Part shown: piece after piece, positions 60,601 through 64,000 of the stretch | Layout of the letters: every line of letters begins with the position of its first letter | How positions within the stretch are numbered: position 1 is the stretch's first letter | DNA from: Pieris napi | Taxonomy: Eukaryota; Arthropoda; Insecta; Lepidoptera; Pieridae | Direction: 5' to 3' | Assembly: GCF_905475465.1 (NCBI RefSeq) | Contig: NC_062243.1 | Coordinates: 1,384,001 to 1,448,000, forward strand | DNA: 64,000 bases | Notes under the pieces: model-generated | The model's database searches: none | What the model saw: the letters and a program-made list of their open reading frames with translations, nothing else | Told to the model about the DNA's origin: nothing | Program-made: the position numbers and the translations under genes

Positions 60601-62666
60601 ACTTACTTCATGCATAGCAAAATATTCAAAGTAACTGGCAAATCCTTCGTTTATCCAGACATTGTTCCACCATCTGCAGGTTATTAAATTGCCAAACCAC
60701 TTATGAGCAAGCTCATGAGCAGTTATAGTTCCAATATACATTTTGTCTAACGCGTTTGTTTCGCCTTCCTCGTACAAAAGTCGTACCTCTCTGTAATCAA
60801 CGTACAATACATACGTGCTATAACGTTCTACATTTGAATTCCTCGCCATGCTTGACAATTGTCAAAGCTTATATTTGACAGAGCCACATAAAAACATGAA
60901 CTCAAAAATAAACAGTAATTTTAAATATTATATAATATATATATGTCACCGTAAAATTGTAAACACCGTTAGATTGTAATATATCTTGCGAGATTGTAAA
61001 CTGTCGAAAGATTGTGAACCTCAACGAACTGCTTACAATTTAAGGTATTATTATTCGGTAGTTATATGAAATTGTTGGGAAGTAAAATTAATCTGTAATC
61101 GACTAAAGAAGTTTGAATGATAACTAAGTTAGTGTAGTACAATCTACCGAATAATAATACGTTAAATTATAAGCAGTACGCTGAGGTTCACAATCTTTCG
61201 ACAGTTTATAATCTCGCGAGATAGATTACAATCTAACGGTGTTTACAATTTTACGTTAACATATATAAGAAAACAGATTATTAAGATTTTAATGTAATAA
61301 AATAAATTTTACTTTTGTTTTTTTTTTTAAAACAGCTTTTTAAAAAGTAATTTATGCATAAAATCAGTTACTTTAACTATAATAAACACCATTACATAGG
61401 CAGATATGTGTATGCCCTAAAATGGATCACCTTTCGTATGTACCTGTATGAAACCAATCCCCAGTTCTCAGTCGCTCCAGAGGCCCAATCTGGGACAGCG
61501 ATTTGGTCGTTTTTAAGATTATCATCCATAGAATAATATTCGACTCCCAAATAGTCTGAAAACCATTGTGTAAGTGGAGGTCCCACTTCTAAAGCGTAGG
61601 CTCCTTGACCGGCTGCGTTTGGCCTTGCGAGAATGCGGTAAGGTCTTGCATTGTTATTGTTATCTGCTATCACAGTAAACTCTTCACTGATATGAAAAGT
61701 GACTAAATAAGCAGACATTCTTGGTGTTGGTTGAAATATTTCTTTCACGCGGTTGCCATTTCTGAAAACCGTAATGGCTTTAAAATTTGATTATTGAATC
61801 AAAATACTTTTTAATCCATTTACTTGCTCTTTTTATTGTGCATTAGGCAAGTAATAGATAAATCATATCACTCGATCGTTTAAAATAAAATGATAATTTC
61901 TTACAATAAATCTGAACGTTTTAACAAACCAATGATTATTTTCTTATACTATTGATGTTTTTGAAGTGAAACTTCTTTAGGAGGGTAATATTTTTACCGA
62001 TGAAACGTCACGAAGTGTCGAAGAAAAGGGAGAGAGCGATTGAGACCGATTGAGATTGACAAATTTACCTTATTGAAATTCTATTTTTGAATTAAAATTT
62101 CGTAAAGAGAATTTATGAAATATATTATTTTATGTATTTTATATTTTATGCATAATAATTTATTGCAATCTTAAGTGACGAATTGTAAATTAAAATGCCA
62201 CGTGGTTTATTATAAAATAAATAAATTAAAAAAGTTAAATTTATAATTTGTATCAATTTTGGACACTTTTCATATTTTAATGACAATTAAATTCCTAACA
62301 TATCTTCCTTTTTCCCCTCTCTCTAAGTCTCGGAAATCTAAGGTTTTAGATTTGTATAAATATGAACAAGACTTAAAAATTAGTTTGCCAAAGAAGTTTC
62401 ACTTCTAACATGTGTACTTTGCACGCACGCACTTTTTTATATTTTACGTACGTTTTGACTACATAAAACATATTATATTAATAAACTTGTAATAAAATAT
62501 AAATACATACACTTCCTGGCGTAGAAGAGGCATATTGGCATACGTTTGCGTGAAATTTCTAGGTCTGTTAATGATAATGTTGAAAATCGATTTAAATCCA
62601 GGTTCATCAAAGCAAGGGAACGCCTGCCTTGAGTTTGTGGGCTGCAAATGACTTGCAGCGTAATAG
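45488..62666 (-). CDS. Gene D: aminopeptidase N (M1), exon 13 split by a transposon; exon 1 outside window
   Basis: Exons 2-14: 62666-62511, 61761-61444, 60790-60607, 60448-60210, 59937-59754, 59027-58841, 58259-58162, 56966-56787, 56341-56157, 50623-50456, 49731-49591, then exon 13 in two pieces (49154-49130 and 46232-46182), and 45688-45488. Motifs: RQAFPCFDEPGF, GATENWGL (Met of GAMEN replaced by Thr), HELAHKWFGN, NEG, GISYTKGA, GIYRVNYD, FACSIGHTGC, and a GPI tail ending LLTALLLLK. Without the insertion exon 13 is 76 nt, phase 0 at its 3' end, and aligns with C (FNNVLSNLASYL against FDGVLSSIATSL). With the insertion, reading into the element meets TAA at 49066-49064 after 20 foreign residues, losing exon 14 and its anchor. 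It would otherwise be an active ectopeptidase. An allele without the insertion may exist. Confidence 0.9.
46182..46232 (-). pseudogene. Gene D exon 13, 3' fragment
   Basis: NVLSNLASYLDEAGLND up to donor GTAAGTATGG. The preceding sequence is element terminus, and the only nearby AG (in GTAAAG) gives the wrong phase, so this piece has no usable acceptor of its own. Confidence 0.8.
46419..48349 (+). CDS. Harbinger MADF-domain DNA-binding protein (two exons)
   Basis: Exon 1 is 46419-46937 (CAAAATGG start, MAVWSVEAVTGF). Exon 2 is 47915-48349 after TTTTTTCAG, 317 residues in all. The MADF domain runs from FIRIYREHPCLW to PSLWYYDQMLF, about residues 9-102. A Ser/Pro-rich linker follows, then a basic TPRGTKRKS stretch and a helical C-terminal part. 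In this superfamily the partner protein binds element DNA and brings the transposase to the nucleus (family knowledge). Exon 2 lies wholly inside the transposase intron and vice versa. An in-frame upstream Met at 46263 lies close to the terminus and is less likely. Confidence 0.87.
47065..48908 (-). CDS. Harbinger DDE transposase (two exons)
   Basis: Exon 1 runs from 48908 (or the in-frame MDTRLV at 48845) to 48435, ending KDYMR at donor GTAAGT. Exon 2 is 47877-47065, starting FPTSKEEWLEIAKGF after TTTTTTACAG. N-terminal half: LRMDGDNFDCLLELI, then ERLSATLRYLATG, the usual helical region. Catalytic triad: GALDGKHIRI (Asp), FVDVGKNGRMSDGG (Asp), VVENTFGI (Glu). About 430 residues, a normal length. 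It would cut and join the element ends. The frame upstream of 48908 stays open to the terminus, so the start is uncertain. No frameshift seen. Confidence 0.9.
49130..49154 (-). pseudogene. Gene D exon 13, 5' fragment
   Basis: After the acceptor TTTTCCAG come VVLPAWFN in the right phase, then the ATT/AAT duplication and the Harbinger terminus. Only joining to 46232-46182 restores an exon of the length and phase seen in A (79 nt) and C (70 nt). Confidence 0.8.
49846..50010 (-). mobile_element. (GACTTT)n-tailed repeat, copy 5, reverse
   Basis: AATGTACACTTATGAACGTC, CTGCCAGTTCTCAAATCAAG and GGGCGTAGAACGGAAG. Gene D intron 11. Confidence 0.6.
50661..50900 (+). mobile_element. tRNA-derived SINE (family 2), partial
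   Basis: Same head (GTTGGCCTAGTGGCTTCAGC) with a deletion after the B box, and the same 3' part (GAAATCTGAGGCC, AGGTTGTAGCGCCA). Confidence 0.75.
51400..52072. mobile_element. Non-autonomous Harbinger element with MADF remnant
   Basis: Inverted ends GAGCTGATTTACACAGGGTC and GACCCTGTGTAAATCAGCCT with TAA on both sides (51397-51399, 52073-52075). Inside, MKLSEDDTLKLVQLYGENSQL at 51689 looks like the start of a MADF protein, cut short. Sub-terminal AAGTCAGT motifs are repeated. In gene D intron 10. Confidence 0.75.
52262..52390 (-). mobile_element. LINE 3' tail (CAGATACATC family)
   Basis: AACAAAACAGATACATCGCT and AGACACATTGGTTGTATCCA match 11900-12030 in the same orientation. Confidence 0.55.
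52811..53085 (+). mobile_element. tRNA-derived SINE (family 2), fullest copy
   Basis: GTGTTGGCCTAGTGGCTTCA head, GTAGGTTCGATCCCCGGC B box, then CATTCGCTCGAACGGTGAAG and TTAGACCCAAAAAGTCGA. Gene D intron 10. Confidence 0.75.
53350..53555 (+). mobile_element. SINE (family 2), 5'-truncated
   Basis: Starts at CTTTCTATGTGCGCTC and keeps the AAAACATCGTGAGGAAACCG to AGGTTGCAGCGCCATTG part. Confidence 0.7.
53863..55583 (-). mobile_element. Jockey/CR1-type LINE, 5'-truncated
   Basis: Carries the 3' part of ORF2 (55578-54100), a 3' UTR with CTCGGCCTACACCCTCTGTC and a (TTTTA)n tail at its low-coordinate end. The 5' end meets another LINE tail near 55587. Gene D intron 10. Confidence 0.85.
54100..55578 (-). 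pseudogene. LINE reverse transcriptase, N-terminally truncated
   Basis: About 490 open codons: KVIPLFKAG, NFRPISVLPT, GFTKGRSTAD, DLSKAFDCV, PQGSILGPFLF, FADDTS (catalytic Asp pair), FLGITMD and the thumb region. The endonuclease domain and ORF1 are missing. No internal stop, so the copy is fairly recent but dead on arrival. Confidence 0.88.
55587..55655 (+). mobile_element. LINE 3' tail (LWNQLP family), very short
   Basis: GGCCGGCAACGTACTTGCC and AGCCTCCTGCCCGTTTGCC, joined to the truncated 5' end of the 53863 LINE. Confidence 0.55.
55895..56115 (-). mobile_element. LINE 3' fragment (LWNQLP family)
   Basis: On the minus strand TLWNQLPTEVFPNQFDLGSF and then a UTR ending in AGCCTCCTGCCCGTTTG. 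It lies 41 bases downstream of gene D exon 10. Confidence 0.7.
56967..58161. other. Intron 8 of gene D
   Basis: Mostly AT-rich. 57940-58110 is GC-richer without a usable frame and may be an old repeat. Confidence 0.4.
59266..59400. repeat. (AAAAT)n microsatellite, about 27 units
   Basis: Near-perfect pentanucleotide array. It yields a false Phe/Ile/Leu/Tyr frame on the minus strand. Confidence 0.95.
59266..59545 (-). mobile_element. 3' end of the 53863 LINE family with long pentanucleotide tail
   Basis: (AAAAT)n at 59266-59400 followed by TGTTTATTATGGAACATAAG and CTCATCGGCACAGAAG. Gene D intron 6, same orientation as the other copies. Confidence 0.75.
60607..60790 (-). CDS. Gene D exon 4 with zinc site
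   Basis: TAHELAHKWFGN and WINEGFASYFE give the full HEXXH-(X18)-E zinc site. Length 184 nt, as in C. Confidence 0.94.
60951..61254. mobile_element. MITE with ~110-base inverted arms
   Basis: GTAAAATTGTAAACACCG at the left and its complement at the right. The arms pair over about 110 bases with some ten differences; the centre is short. Family not recognised. Gene D intron 3. Confidence 0.7.
61444..61761 (-). CDS. Gene D exon 3 with variant GATEN motif
   Basis: NGNRVKEIFQPTPRMSAYL opens the exon and PDWASGATENWGLVSYR ends it. Gly, Glu and Asn of GAMEN are kept; Met becomes Thr. Confidence 0.92.
61963..62432 (+). mobile_element. Helentron-like non-autonomous element, copy 3
   Basis: GAAGTGAAACTTCTTTAG after TTTTT at the left, GAAGTTTCACTTC then GTGTACTTTGCACGCACGCAC before a T run at the right. 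The interior differs from copies 1 and 2. Gene D intron 2. Confidence 0.5.
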
Positions 62667-62955
62667 CTAAAAAAAGTTGTTAATAATTAATAATAAACTT
62701 TTAATATACTGTTGTGCAATGTTAAAAAAAAATTACGCATTTTAGTGAGACTGCAGGAGCAATACTGAATTATGAATTGCAATAATGACGTTCTTAAGTG
62801 AAAACTATTGTAACTACTATATGATAATTTGATTTGAATAAAAATACAATATTACATCTTCGTTTGGATCAATAAAATATAAACAGTAAATCCCGACTTA
62901 GAAAATACCATATTATAAATAAACATCACTAGTTAGTATTTAACTGTTAATTTAA

Positions 62956-63994
62956 TAGACCAGTGCCGATAATTTTTGAAACCAAAAAAAATTACAGTAG
63001 GATGAAACCCATTAGAAAAGCAGGGGAATATGATCAAAATGAAAGGAAAAATAAATTACGGTCGATCTGAGGTCGGGAAGGGGTAGGGGGGGGGGAGGTT
63101 TAAGGGTAAAAAACGGTTTATCTCGATTTCCGGCAAAACTAAAAGTCCTATCGAAGAAAGTTAAGTGGCAAAGTTGTAGGTAATAAAAAGATCTAAAACT
63201 TTTGTATTCACACATTTTTCACATAACCTCAAAATTGGTGTGAAAAATTCAAAAAACCAAGTTTTTGGTTTTTTATTTTTATCTTTTACAAAAATTTATT
63301 TTTTTAAACGAAATTTGGTGAAAACTTTAAAAGAGAAGTAGGGAAGGTTATGACGGGTCTGGGCGTTACTGCATACGATGTTTTGCATTTTCTGAGAAGA
63401 TTTACTATGGTAATATATATATTTTTTTTTACCATAGGAAAGTAGAGATTTCAACGAACTGAAAGCACACCAACTTTTTGAAAAAAGCTGAAATTTTGAC
63501 GTCAGAATTTTCGATTGAAAATTAGGGTGTTTTTTCGATATTAATTCAAAATAAGGTGAAAAAATAAATATTTTTAATCAAATAAATTACAGTATATTTG
63601 GGACATAATAAGGTAAGTTCTCACCAAATTTCGTTTAAAAAAATAAATTTTTGTAAAAGATAAAAATAAAAAACCAAAAACTTGGTTTTTTGAATTTTTC
63701 ACACCAATTTTGAGGTTATGTGAAAAATGTGTGAATACAAAAGTTTTAGATCTTTTTATTACCTACAACTTTGCCACTTAACTTTCTTCGATAGGACTTT
63801 TAGTTTTGCCGGAAATCGAGATAAACCGTTTTTTACCCTTAAACCTCCCCCCCCTACCCCTTCCCGACCTCAGATCGACCGTAATTTATTTTTCCTTTCA
63901 TTTTGATCATATTCCCCTGCTTTTCTAATGGGTTTCATCCTACTGTAATTTTTTTCACTTTTTATTTATTTTGAAGGCTATCTGCACTGGTCTA
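62956..63994. mobile_element. Palindromic foldback element, Harbinger-type (copy 2)
   Basis: Same family as 21221-22666 but in the opposite orientation, with an internal deletion in one arm. TAGACCAGTGC at the start, GCACTGGTCTA at the end, TAA on both sides (62953-62955, 63995-63997). It lies in gene D intron 1. Confidence 0.85.
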
Positions 63995-64000
63995 TAAGAC

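Overview
This is nuclear DNA from an insect, almost certainly a moth or butterfly (Lepidoptera). It holds part of a tandem cluster of aminopeptidase N (APN, peptidase family M1) genes. Every gene has many small exons with GT-AG introns. The intact C-termini are hydrophobic GPI-anchor signals, as in lepidopteran midgut APNs. The introns hold mobile elements of types common in Lepidoptera: CTAG-ending Helitrons, a mariner with TTAGGTCC termini, tRNA-headed SINEs, PIF/Harbinger elements and LINE fragments. Species cannot be told from sequence alone. Coordinates were read by eye from splice sites, phases and paralogue comparison.

Layout. Gene A (+, 785-8511) is the 3' half of an APN; its catalytic exons lie left of the window. 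Gene B (-, 28905-11069) converges on A. It has a signal peptide and an open frame through 11 exons, but has lost HEXXH, GAMEN and the catalytic tyrosine, and stops about 140 residues early without a GPI signal. Gene C (-, 43808-29687) is a complete 14-exon APN of 929 residues with GAMEN, HETTH, NEG and a GPI tail. Gene D (-, from 62666 to 45488) lacks only its first exon, which lies right of the window. It keeps HELAH and NEG, has GATEN for GAMEN, and its exon 13 is split by a transposon.

That transposon (46233-49126) is a 2.9 kb, apparently complete PIF/Harbinger element flanked by ATT. It encodes an intact two-exon transposase and an intact two-exon MADF protein on opposite strands. Each gene's second exon lies inside the other gene's intron.

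A, B, C and D share exon order, phases and several exact exon lengths (187 nt for exon 7 of B, C and D), so they arose by tandem duplication. C and D look like membrane-anchored ectopeptidases that remove N-terminal residues from peptides, if D is expressed from an allele without the insertion. B may be a secreted pseudo-peptidase or a young pseudogene. The rest is introns and short intergenic DNA loaded with non-autonomous elements: palindromic Harbinger-type foldbacks, a nested train of MITEs, Helentron-like elements and LINE 3' ends.
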